Part shown: positions 17,397 through 25,849 of the stretch, in pieces
How the letters are laid out: every line of letters starts with the position of its first letter
How positions within the stretch are numbered: position 1 is the first letter of the stretch
Source of the DNA: Vibrio sagamiensis NBRC 104589
GTDB lineage: Bacteria > Pseudomonadota > Gammaproteobacteria > Enterobacterales > Vibrionaceae
Assembly (NCBI RefSeq): GCF_007990935.1
Contig: NZ_BJXJ01000029.1
Location: 1-53,250, forward strand
Length of the DNA stretch: 53,250 nt
Reading direction: 5' to 3'
The notes under the pieces: generated by a model
Database searches by the model: none
What the model was told of the DNA's origin: nothing
Seen by the model: the letters and a program-made list of their open reading frames with translations, nothing else
Made by a program: the position numbers and the translations under genes

Positions 17397-18890
17397 ATGT
17401 GGACGTTGGATAAAAGCCAAATTCAGCTCAAAAATGAGCTAAGTGTCCTTGAGGGCAAAATAAAGTCAGACCCACAATATGTGTTTCGAAAAGCCAAAGA
17501 CTGTCGTAACCGCGCGAAGCAACGATCTTTTATTGAAGGCGAGATATCAGCACTGATCATCATGTCTCATGCCTATTGGTGTGAGATGGACTACCGACAA
17601 GGCTTGAAATTCGCAGAAGAAGCATTACAACTTCAAAATCAACAAGATACTGACGAATTATTACCTCAAATCTTGCATTTATTTGCTTTACACCATTGGG
17701 GCAAAGCAAAATATTACACCGCTCAGCAATATTGGATTGATGCACTAGAAAAGTCCGCGTTATCTGACAACACAGAGATCCAAATTGAAGCTCTAATTGG
17801 CTTAGGTAATGTGTGGCGTATTACCAATGAGTATAATCTCGCTGCCTCTACTCATGAACTCGCTGTAAAAGTTGCGAATAATTCCAGGCTGCCATGGTTA
17901 GAAGGTAAAGCACTAATTTTATTAGCTTGGGACTATTACTTACTCGAAAAGTTTCTTGAAATGCTTACCGTCCTAGATAGTGCAGAAGAATGCTTAATCG
18001 CTCATAACGATTGCACATGGCAAGCTGAAATCCTAGATTTTAAAGGCCTAGCTTTACTAGGACTGAAACGTTTAGATACGGCGGAAATCGTTACAAAACA
18101 AGCTTACAAAATGGCGATTGAGCACGACTTGGTCTGGATGAAAGCACATTCCTTTATCACAAGAGCAAGATTAGAATTATTGCGAAAAAATACTACAAAC
18201 GCTGCAAAGCTATTACAAATGGCCGAGCAATCTGCTTCTACCTTTGATAATGGTGAACTCTTAAGTCAAATTTGTTTTCAGCAATCGCTAGTCGCCGAAG
18301 AACAAGGTAAATATAAGCTTGCCTACAAAGCTTTTCAAAAACATCGCCAATATGCAATCAAACAGCTTAAAGAACAAACCCATCGAGTCAATCTTGATAA
18401 AACCCGTGCTTCAAAACGTCAGTTAGAGCAGCAAGCAAGAAAATTAATCAACCACATCCGTTTGCAATATGAATACAATCCCAAAAAGCAATTTACTAAT
18501 GTCGTATCTGAGACCTATTGGTGGGAACAATTAATCCTTTTTAAAAGTAAGCTTAACGGTGCAAATTACTCTGTCATCATGATTCATCATTCCAATCCCG
18601 CTTTTTTAGATATATGTACAGAATTGATTCATTCACTTACAACCTCGAATGATTTAATTGCTCGGCTCAGTGGAAAAAAATTAGCAGTCTTAATTGCTGA
18701 GAAAGGTTTGGCAGCTGAATCCCTATGTAAGACTATCGGTGGTATGCTGAAACTCTACCCTTGGCAGCGGCGTGGATTAAAAGGCCCTAATCCTACTCTC
18801 TATTTGCAAGACATCTTAACTTTCCCGCTTACTTTAGAGCAATTAGAACAAAGTCACATTGAGGTGATGAAAAATGGAAAAACTGCTTAA
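17397..18890 (+). CDS. TPR protein with degenerate GGDEF-like C-terminus
   Basis: Cytoplasmic 497-residue protein without signal peptide. Residues 1-340 are helical repeats of TPR type ('IEALIGLGNVWRITNEYNLAA', 'KYKLAYKAFQKHRQYAIKQL'). The last ~120 residues align by eye with the GGDEF domain of the next gene: 'YSVIMIHHSNPAF' for 'FALLVIDIDHFKS', and 'IARLSGKKLAVLIAE' (near residue 424) for 'CIRFGGEEFLVILEN'. The signature is therefore SGKKL in place of GGEEF, and it should not make c-di-GMP. It overlaps the following gene by 17 bases, and the two proteins share their layout, so a paralogous pair that may form a complex is likely. Confidence 0.75.
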   Translation: MWTLDKSQIQLKNELSVLEGKIKSDPQYVFRKAKDCRNRAKQRSFIEGEISALIIMSHAYWCEMDYRQGLKFAEEALQLQNQQDTDELLPQILHLFALHHWGKAKYYTAQQYWIDALEKSALSDNTEIQIEALIGLGNVWRITNEYNLAASTHELAVKVANNSRLPWLEGKALILLAWDYYLLEKFLEMLTVLDSAEECLIAHNDCTWQAEILDFKGLALLGLKRLDTAEIVTKQAYKMAIEHDLVWMKAHSFITRARLELLRKNTTNAAKLLQMAEQSASTFDNGELLSQICFQQSLVAEEQGKYKLAYKAFQKHRQYAIKQLKEQTHRVNLDKTRASKRQLEQQARKLINHIRLQYEYNPKKQFTNVVSETYWWEQLILFKSKLNGANYSVIMIHHSNPAFLDICTELIHSLTTSNDLIARLSGKKLAVLIAEKGLAAESLCKTIGGMLKLYPWQRRGLKGPNPTLYLQDILTFPLTLEQLEQSHIEVMKNGKTA

Positions 18891-20457
18891 AAAAGTCACA
18901 GAAGCAGGATTAAATCCCACTTCCGTAACTGGAGAAGAAGCCATTGTTTTATGGCAACACATTAAATTAAATATAGCATCGACAGATAAAGAAAAAGCAC
19001 ATTGTTATTTCATAAGCGCAGAGTACAGAAGTAAGCTGAAGCAACTTATCGAAAGTACAGATGAATTAAGACTTGCCCTTGAATTACTCAAATTACCAAA
19101 TGATGTAGATGATATTCTATCAATCAAAGCCAGTCTCAGTGAACGTTTAGTTGATTTGGGACAGTATAATCAGGCCTTGATAGAATATACTTCATCCATG
19201 AGTTTAGCCGTCGAGCATGGCAGTATTGAGTTCTATGTGCTTGCAATATTGGGCATGGGTAACCTGTGTGAAATTTACGGTGATCATCAACGCGCACTAC
19301 GTTATTACCAAAGAATTGAAACAATCGCTCATGCGATTAATCATCGACCACTGAAACTAAAATATAAATTGTTTATTTTGGCATGTATGATTAATTTAAA
19401 ACAATTTTCTCAAGCATCTGCTGTATTAAATCAATGTGAAGAGCTCAGTAACTTGGTGAACGATAAAAACCTCACAGGTCAAGTCCTCCTTTATAGCGCG
19501 AAGCTTTATCGACTCCAAAAAGATTATCAACAAGCATTACTGACTCTTTCCCGGATACAGTATGACGTAGGGAGCCACCATACTTATTGGCTTTCCATTA
19601 TGGTTAAACTTGAGATTTCCTATAGCTTGAGTAAAGTCGGACACAGACCATTATCCAACATGCTTTTGGCATCGATTGAAAAACGAATCAACAAAGCAGA
19701 CTCACCACTTGTGGCACAATATTTCTATAATGCCAAAAGCCAAATATGTGCAGCTCAACGCAATTTTAAACAAGCACTTCATTATGAAAAAAAAGCATTT
19801 CAGATTGAATCTGAACTTGTAAAAAACATTCCGATCAGTGATCTTGGTCCAACACAGTTAAGGCGCCTCACTCGCTATGAACTACAGCTCAAGTTAATTT
19901 TGTCTGAAATAGAAAATAAAGAATTAAAAGAAACAACTCAACAGCATAAAAATGCCGTTGCTCAACTTCAACAAGATGCCTTGACTGACCCATTAACCTC
20001 CCTACATAATCGACGCTGGTTGGAATTAAAAGTCAAAGAGCTAAAGTTAAGTGAAAGTTCATTTGCTTTACTTGTCATTGATATTGATCATTTTAAATCG
20101 ATTAATGATGAACTCAGTCATCTCATCGGTGATAAGGTAATTAGACAAGTATCTAAAGAGCTAATTCGTTATTTTCAATTTCCTGACTGCCATTGCATCC
20201 GTTTTGGTGGCGAAGAGTTCTTGGTCATTTTAGAAAATACTAACCTAGCAAAAGCCTCTGTGCACGCTGAATGCTACCGAGTACAAGTCCACCAATTTAA
20301 TTGGTACGCTATTTTAGGCGAACGTGACGTCACCGTATCAATCGGTGTCACTTTGCATCAAAAAGGTGAAAATACACAACGAACATTTTATCGCGCCGAT
20401 CAAGCTCTATATAGAGCAAAAGCTAAAGGTCGTAACCAGATTTGCTCAGAGCTTTGA
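18874..20457 (+). CDS. TPR-GGDEF diguanylate cyclase
   Basis: Probable enzyme making c-di-GMP from two GTP. The 527 residues begin with TPR-like helical repeats (about 40-340), a coiled-coil linker ('SEIENKELKETTQQHKNAVAQL', shown by heptads near 350), and a C-terminal GGDEF domain from 'DALTDPLTSLHNRRWLE' onward. The signature is GGEEF at residues 445-449, and 'DIDHFKSINDELSH' supplies metal and guanine contacts, so it looks active. The RxxD inhibitory site is not present before GGEEF. There is no membrane segment, so the repeats probably sense a protein partner. The upstream overlapping gene encodes a degenerate paralogue. Confidence 0.88.
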   Translation: MEKLLKKVTEAGLNPTSVTGEEAIVLWQHIKLNIASTDKEKAHCYFISAEYRSKLKQLIESTDELRLALELLKLPNDVDDILSIKASLSERLVDLGQYNQALIEYTSSMSLAVEHGSIEFYVLAILGMGNLCEIYGDHQRALRYYQRIETIAHAINHRPLKLKYKLFILACMINLKQFSQASAVLNQCEELSNLVNDKNLTGQVLLYSAKLYRLQKDYQQALLTLSRIQYDVGSHHTYWLSIMVKLEISYSLSKVGHRPLSNMLLASIEKRINKADSPLVAQYFYNAKSQICAAQRNFKQALHYEKKAFQIESELVKNIPISDLGPTQLRRLTRYELQLKLILSEIENKELKETTQQHKNAVAQLQQDALTDPLTSLHNRRWLELKVKELKLSESSFALLVIDIDHFKSINDELSHLIGDKVIRQVSKELIRYFQFPDCHCIRFGGEEFLVILENTNLAKASVHAECYRVQVHQFNWYAILGERDVTVSIGVTLHQKGENTQRTFYRADQALYRAKAKGRNQICSEL

Positions 20458-20641
20458 TATAAAAACCAATGATACTGTCGATAATTATTGTTTAGTCACT
20501 ATTTCGACAATGTTTCCCATTTTTAGATCATGGCCTTATAAATACAATAAAGTGAATAAAACTATCGATTAATATTCTTTGTCGCATCTCTTATTTATTT
20601 GGGTATACTGGTCGAAAAATTGATTCAGAGCGGTCTAATAT

Positions 20642-21385
20642 ATGAAAAAAAGTATATTGTTTCTTTGTACTGGTAACTCTGCGCGCTCTCAACTTGCAGA
20701 GGCTCTTTTTAATAATATGTCAGGGGAACACTTCCACGCAGATAGTGCTGGATTTCAGCCAAGCGAAGTGGATCCAAGAGTTCACCATATCCTACAAAAT
20801 TATAATATTTGTAGTAAAAACCTAAGCTCTAAAGACTTCGCTGATGTAGAAGATAATAAATATGACTTTGTTATCTCTCTTTGTGATAATGCCAAGAATG
20901 AATGTTCTCCTTTTGATCAGGACATTCATCAGCTACATTGGAATTTAGAGGATCCAAAACCCCTTGAAGGAACCGAGCCCTTCCAAAAAACAGCAGATGA
21001 ACTGATTAATCTCATTAATCTATTTTTGCTCATCAACAATGAAGATCGTGATATTCATTTAGATCCTAGTGCGTTCTTTAAACTAATGAGCGACCCTCTA
21101 CGTTTAAAAATACTAATGTTGCTTGAGGATGAACAGGAATTAACCGTAACTGATCTTAAGATTGCTTTGGGAGAAAGCCAGCCTAAAGTTTCTCGTCATT
21201 TAGCTTTGCTTAGGGATACGACCTTCCTAAAAGATACCAGGCAGGGTTTATGGATCCACTATCGCCTATCACCTGCACTTCCTATTTGGATAAAACATAT
21301 GCTGAGGATTGTTCGTATAGGTAACCCTGGGATAATTAACCTTGAAAAAAATCGATTGAAGTCAAGTAAACGAGCTTTATTATAA
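20642..21385 (+). CDS. Arsenate reductase/low-Mr phosphatase fused to ArsR regulator
   Basis: Two-domain, 247-residue protein. Residues 1-135 are a low-molecular-weight tyrosine phosphatase/ArsC fold: P-loop 'LCTGNSARSQLAEAL' (C-x5-R) and late Asp-Pro ('WNLEDPKP'), as in thioredoxin-coupled arsenate reductases. Residues about 145-225 are an ArsR winged helix ('SDPLRLKILMLLED', 'ESQPKVSRHLALLRD'). I do not see a clear CxCxxC-type metal site in the regulator part. In other vibrios, as I recall, such fusions stand next to gapdh and arsJ genes for organoarsenical efflux; none is present here. The next gene is a porin on the opposite strand. Confidence 0.85.
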   Translation: MKKSILFLCTGNSARSQLAEALFNNMSGEHFHADSAGFQPSEVDPRVHHILQNYNICSKNLSSKDFADVEDNKYDFVISLCDNAKNECSPFDQDIHQLHWNLEDPKPLEGTEPFQKTADELINLINLFLLINNEDRDIHLDPSAFFKLMSDPLRLKILMLLEDEQELTVTDLKIALGESQPKVSRHLALLRDTTFLKDTRQGLWIHYRLSPALPIWIKHMLRIVRIGNPGIINLEKNRLKSSKRALL

Positions 21386-21532
21386 TAAAGTACTATGAGA
21401 GAAAATAAACTTAAGATAGTAGAATAGGTGTGACAGGGTAACATACTTGCACTATATAGTTATTATCTATTGCCATACTCTTAGCTGAATTAGCTTCATA
21501 CCTGATTGTATTTATACCAATACACAATACGT

Positions 21533-21561
21533 AAAAACCCCTCACCAAAAGTGAGGGGTTT
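21533..21561 (-). terminator. Terminator of the porin gene
   Basis: AAACCCCTCAC / GTGAGGGGTTT with a five-base loop; on the minus strand the second arm runs on into TTTTT. It lies 40 bases past the porin stop codon. It could also stop readthrough from the ars fusion gene on the plus strand. Confidence 0.9.
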
Positions 21562-21600
21562 GATTTAACTAAGACAAAGGGGGATTTTTGTCGTTAAAGC

Positions 21601-22530
21601 TTAGAAGTCGTAACGTAGACCTAGTGCTAGCTCGTCTTGATCTTCTACATCGTCGTTGTCTAGTAGGTCGAAGTTGTAAGACGCGTAGCCACGGAAGTTA
21701 GGCTTGAAGTAGTAAGTTACGTCGATTGCCAGTGCGTCAACTATTTCGTCGTTTTCAACATCAGCATTGTTGTATGATGCAGAGAATACAGTTTTGTTCA
21801 TTGTGTAAGCTGCTGCAAGTTCAAATGCTTCGTAGTCTGAATCTTGGAAGTCACCACCAGTAAAGTTACCAGCCATGTAGAAGTTACCGATTGTGTAACC
21901 TGCTACAATCATGTACTCATCCATGTCTTCCTGATCTGCGTAACCAGCACCAACTTCAAAGCCAGTGTCCGCAAATGCGTAAGTTCCAGATAGTGAGTAA
22001 CCATCTGTGCCGTTACCTTCTTCGTTACCTTGACCTTCAAAACGGTAGCTTGCTTTTAGACCTAAGTTATCAAACTGACCTTTGTACGAAAGCATGTTGT
22101 CAGCACGGTATGCTAGTGGAAGTAGTCCTTCAGTAATAATAGCTTGGCTACCACCGTGGTAAGACATGATATCAGTGAAGTCAGTAAGAACTTGAAGAGC
22201 ACCGTCGTTTTTACCGTAAGTAATCTCACCGAATTTACCGCCCATACCAGCGTAAACGTAACGGTTATCAATCTCATCACCAGCAGCTGTGAATTCACCT
22301 TCCCAGAAACCAACACCGTATAGACCGTTGCTGTTGATTTCTTGCTTACCTAAGAAGTTAAGACGAACGCGAGACTTATCTGCACCTTCACCATCTTTAA
22401 CAGATAGACGAGCTTCCGCACGACCACCCATTTCTAGAGTGCCACCATTTTGGTTGTATAGTTCTGTTGCGAATGCTTGTGAGCCAGCTGCTGTAAGAGC
22501 CACTGCTACTGCTAGAGTTTTTAATTTCAT
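21601..22530 (-). CDS. OmpU-type outer-membrane porin
   Basis: General diffusion porin of the Vibrio OmpU/OmpL type. The start is set at 22530 (MKLKTLAVAVALTAAGSQAFA, a typical signal peptide) with GGA upstream; an ATG four codons earlier is less likely. The mature protein begins ATELYNQ and shows 'LEMGGRAEARLSVKDG', 'SRVRLNFLGKQEI', 'YGVGFWEGEF' and 'GEITYGKNDGALQVLTDFTDI', all close to OmpU. It ends in aromatic Phe (LGLRYDF), the usual signal for assembly by the BAM machine. About 310 residues is slightly short for OmpU, so it is probably a paralogue. Confidence 0.9.
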   Translation of the reverse strand: MKLKTLAVAVALTAAGSQAFATELYNQNGGTLEMGGRAEARLSVKDGEGADKSRVRLNFLGKQEINSNGLYGVGFWEGEFTAAGDEIDNRYVYAGMGGKFGEITYGKNDGALQVLTDFTDIMSYHGGSQAIITEGLLPLAYRADNMLSYKGQFDNLGLKASYRFEGQGNEEGNGTDGYSLSGTYAFADTGFEVGAGYADQEDMDEYMIVAGYTIGNFYMAGNFTGGDFQDSDYEAFELAAAYTMNKTVFSASYNNADVENDEIVDALAIDVTYYFKPNFRGYASYNFDLLDNDDVEDQDELALGLRYDF

Positions 22531-22918
22531 TTTGTTTTCCATACCATTGTTTTATCGACAGTCTCCCATTTCTAGCACAATGATATCGTGCTTGATAAGA
22601 AGACGAGATAAATGGTAACAATTTTAGAAAATGACGCAACAAGTTGAATAAACAGGCTTTATTTTCAAAGTGACTATCAAAATAGGTAAAGCAACAGGTA
22701 GAAAACTGACAGACTGTCAGCTTGGCTGATCATAATCGCTTACAGACACAAAGTTTTTACACTCTTTATTATGAAATAACATAAGAAAGTGCGCACCAGA
22801 TCACAAAAAAATAGGGAACTTACTTCATATAGAATAGAGTTCTTAATCGTTAGGGATGTTCAAAGCGACACTCATGATATTCAGACAAACAAAAATCGTT
22901 AGAGTTCATATTAAAATA

Positions 22919-22957
22919 AAAAATCTCCAGAGAGCTCAATACTAACTAGAGATTTTT
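22919..22957 (-). terminator. Terminator of the Lon-like protease gene
   Basis: AAAAATCTC / GAGATTTTT with a 21-base spacer; on the minus strand it ends in GAGATTTTTTATTTT. It lies 60 bases past the protease stop. The remaining 22550-22900 region upstream of the porin is AT-rich and should hold its promoter, not identified. Confidence 0.65.
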
Positions 22958-23017
22958 GTATTAGGCTTTTGCAGCCAACTTTAAACTCTTTAATGATATC
23001 ACTTTTATTTCAGCCTG

Positions 23018-25378
23018 TTATTTTCTCAAAGCATTCAATTTTGCTTGAGCTAAGCCAAATATAGTGTCAATTGGATAAGAACCTTCATCTGTAGCCATGC
23101 CAGCCAATTTACCTGTAAACAACTCGACCGCTTCAGTCACATGATCAATTGCCCAAATATGAAAGTCACCCTTTTCAACTGCTTTAACAATATCCGGACG
23201 TAACATTAAGTTATGCACATTAGAACGGGGAATAATGACTCCTTGCGTTTCATGACGCCCTTTGATCATACATACATCATAAAAACCTTCTATTTTCTCA
23301 TTCACACCACCAATAGGCTGAGCCTCACCAAACTGATTCATTGAACCTGTGATCGCAATATCTTGTCTATTTGGCTGTCTAGAGAAAGCCGATACAACAG
23401 CACAAAACTCAGCCATACTGGCGCTGTCACCATCAACACCACCATAGGATTGTTCAAAAGTAATGGTTGTCGTTAAAGGAACTCGGGCTGTTTTACCAAA
23501 TACAGAAGACAAGTAAGCCGATAGAATCATCACCCCTTTTGAGTGAATACTACCACCAAGGTCGACGCTCCTTTCAATATCGATAACTTCACCATCACCA
23601 TAGCAAGTTGTTGCGGTAATTCGATTTGGTGCACCAAACATATGGTCGCTCGTACTTAACACCGATAAAGCATTTACCTGCCCCACTGCTGAACCTTCTG
23701 TTCGTAGTAAGGTCGTGCCATTTACAAACGTTTCCATCACACTGTCTTGTAAGCGACTGACTCTCATTGTCTGGTTACCCAGAGCTTCTTCAACATGCCC
23801 AATACGAATCATGTTTGAATTGGCCTGACGAGCGACATAATTTGATTCACGCAGTAAATTGGCAATATTGGCAGAATGTAATGAAAGCTTGGTTTGATCT
23901 CCTGACAAACGAGAGCTGTACTCAATAATACGAGCAATGGCTTTTTTGTCACAATGAAGCATGTTGTTATCATTAACAACACTAGAAATAAATCGGGCAT
24001 ACTGCAGTTCAGAGTCAGGTGTACGTATCATCTCATCTTCAAAATCGGCAGTAACACGAAACAATTCAGCAAATTCTGGATCATAATGCTGCAACAGTTG
24101 ATAAGTACGATAATCACCAAATAAGATAATTTTGATGTCTAAAGGAATAGGTTCTGGATCAAGGGATACCGCTCCTGTCAAAGTTACTTCTTTTTCTAAA
24201 GAGGTAAAACTGAGTTGTCTTGAACGAAGAGCTCGCTTTAAACCGTCCCACACATAAGGCTGTTCAAGCACTTTTTGTGCATCCATCAGCAATACACCAC
24301 CATTGGCTTTATGTAAGCTTCCTGCACGAATCAAAGAGAAATCTGTAAAGACAGTCCCTTTAAATGTTGCCGTTTCAATAGAGCCAAACAAAGAGTGATA
24401 GTTCGGGTTCTCCTCAACTACAACCGGAAAATCCCTGTTCTTTCTACCGACTAAAACGTTGACTTTGTAACGTCTCGGTAGCTTTTTATCTAGAGATGCT
24501 GTAGCCATTTCACCTTGTTCAGCACTTTGCTCTAAGAAGATTTCTACATTGTCAACAATGTCTTTTTGCAACTCAGTCAAGTAGGTTTTAATTTCAGAGT
24601 AACCTGCGTAATCCAGCTTGAGTTGCTTAATAAAGTGCGCAATTACGTCCAATGTGACGTCATCATTAAGTTTTTTAATCTTATCGCTAAATGATTCTTC
24701 CCATTCCGTTAACTCACGTACCATTCCTCTTAAGCTGACTTCCAGTTCATCGATGCTGCTAGAAAAATGCTCTTGCTCTTTTTTACTTAGAGCATCAAAC
24801 GACTCTTCAGTGTGAAGTTCCTCCCCATCCATGGCGACAAACTGGTAATCGCCTTGTGCTGTGATAGTCAAACTGATGCCTTTTTCTTTAGCTTCTTTAC
24901 TTATACTATCAAGCTCAAGTTGTTGTTTATTCGCTAACTGGTTTTTAAGTCTATCCGCACGGCTATAGTACATTTCATTATCAAAGGCGAGGGGAATCGC
25001 ATTGAGTAGTTTTCTCATTAATTTTTCGATGTCACCTTTTAAGCAGCTTCCGACTCCACATGGCAACTTAAGTACTTTAGGTGTGCGTGTATCCTCAAAG
25101 TTAGCAACATAGCACCAATCAAATAAGCTTGCTTCATCATGCTGATGGCGATTTAAATAGCGCAGAATCATTGTACGCTTTCCTAGACCATTCTGACCTA
25201 TCGCATATATATTGTAACCTTTCTCCTTAATCGACATAGCAAACTCAACCGCCTTTTGAGCTCGTTCTTGCCCAACGATTTCGTCAATTGGAGGAAGTTC
25301 CTTGGTTGACTTACATGGCATATTTTCTAACTCAGCAACAGAATATAGCTGTTTAGGGTCTAACCTTTGTCTTGCCAT
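23018..25378 (-). CDS. LonH/YcbZ-type Lon-family protease
   Basis: Cytosolic AAA+-like protease with a C-terminal Lon catalytic domain. The start at 25378 (MARQRLDPKQLYS) has AAGGAG six bases away, better than the upstream ATG at 25405. From this start the catalytic pair is Ser652 (DGDSASMAE) and Lys695 (GGVNEKIEG), 43 residues apart as in Lon. The N-terminal half has 'GQNGLGKRTMILRYL', a P-loop in which the usual Ser/Thr after Lys is Arg, and a helical coiled insert. The 786-residue length fits the E. coli YcbZ (LonH) group. It probably degrades or regulates specific proteins; the substrates are unknown. Confidence 0.9.
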   Translation of the reverse strand: MARQRLDPKQLYSVAELENMPCKSTKELPPIDEIVGQERAQKAVEFAMSIKEKGYNIYAIGQNGLGKRTMILRYLNRHQHDEASLFDWCYVANFEDTRTPKVLKLPCGVGSCLKGDIEKLMRKLLNAIPLAFDNEMYYSRADRLKNQLANKQQLELDSISKEAKEKGISLTITAQGDYQFVAMDGEELHTEESFDALSKKEQEHFSSSIDELEVSLRGMVRELTEWEESFSDKIKKLNDDVTLDVIAHFIKQLKLDYAGYSEIKTYLTELQKDIVDNVEIFLEQSAEQGEMATASLDKKLPRRYKVNVLVGRKNRDFPVVVEENPNYHSLFGSIETATFKGTVFTDFSLIRAGSLHKANGGVLLMDAQKVLEQPYVWDGLKRALRSRQLSFTSLEKEVTLTGAVSLDPEPIPLDIKIILFGDYRTYQLLQHYDPEFAELFRVTADFEDEMIRTPDSELQYARFISSVVNDNNMLHCDKKAIARIIEYSSRLSGDQTKLSLHSANIANLLRESNYVARQANSNMIRIGHVEEALGNQTMRVSRLQDSVMETFVNGTTLLRTEGSAVGQVNALSVLSTSDHMFGAPNRITATTCYGDGEVIDIERSVDLGGSIHSKGVMILSAYLSSVFGKTARVPLTTTITFEQSYGGVDGDSASMAEFCAVVSAFSRQPNRQDIAITGSMNQFGEAQPIGGVNEKIEGFYDVCMIKGRHETQGVIIPRSNVHNLMLRPDIVKAVEKGDFHIWAIDHVTEAVELFTGKLAGMATDEGSYPIDTIFGLAQAKLNALRK

Positions 25379-25849
25379 ATGCGTCTCCTTAACTTTTATT
25401 GTCATTTTGTAAGTGTAGAGACTATTTACTTAAATTTAAGTGATTTATCTTCAACACTGGTGTATTTGGACACTTTACAAGCAACCATATGGTTATTACT
25501 ACAGTAAGAGTGAATTAAATCCTCAATTTCCCCTTTCAAACGCTATATTCATAAGTAAATCATCTCTCTTTAGACTATGATCTTTTCGTCTAATCCTATG
25601 TATTTTCAGTGAAATTTTATAAATTCTACTCCAAAAGACGAAGTTTCTGACACACTTCACTTGTCCTCATCAATATCCACTCTAATAAATCGAAGAACCA
25701 TCAGTATATAAAATAGGTATTGATTTAATTCAATGATCTCATCAATAATTAAGAGTTAATAATATCAGCAAGGTAGTCAACATAAAAAAATAGCATTTAA
25801 ACTTAAATAAATAATCATATTTAATCATAAAAAAAGGTAATCATGAGTA
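25379..25849. other. AT-rich gap before the RNase-toxin gene
   Basis: About 470 bases between divergent genes; it marks the change from ordinary core genes to the lower-GC right part. No gene, repeat or clear promoter recognised. Confidence 0.4.
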
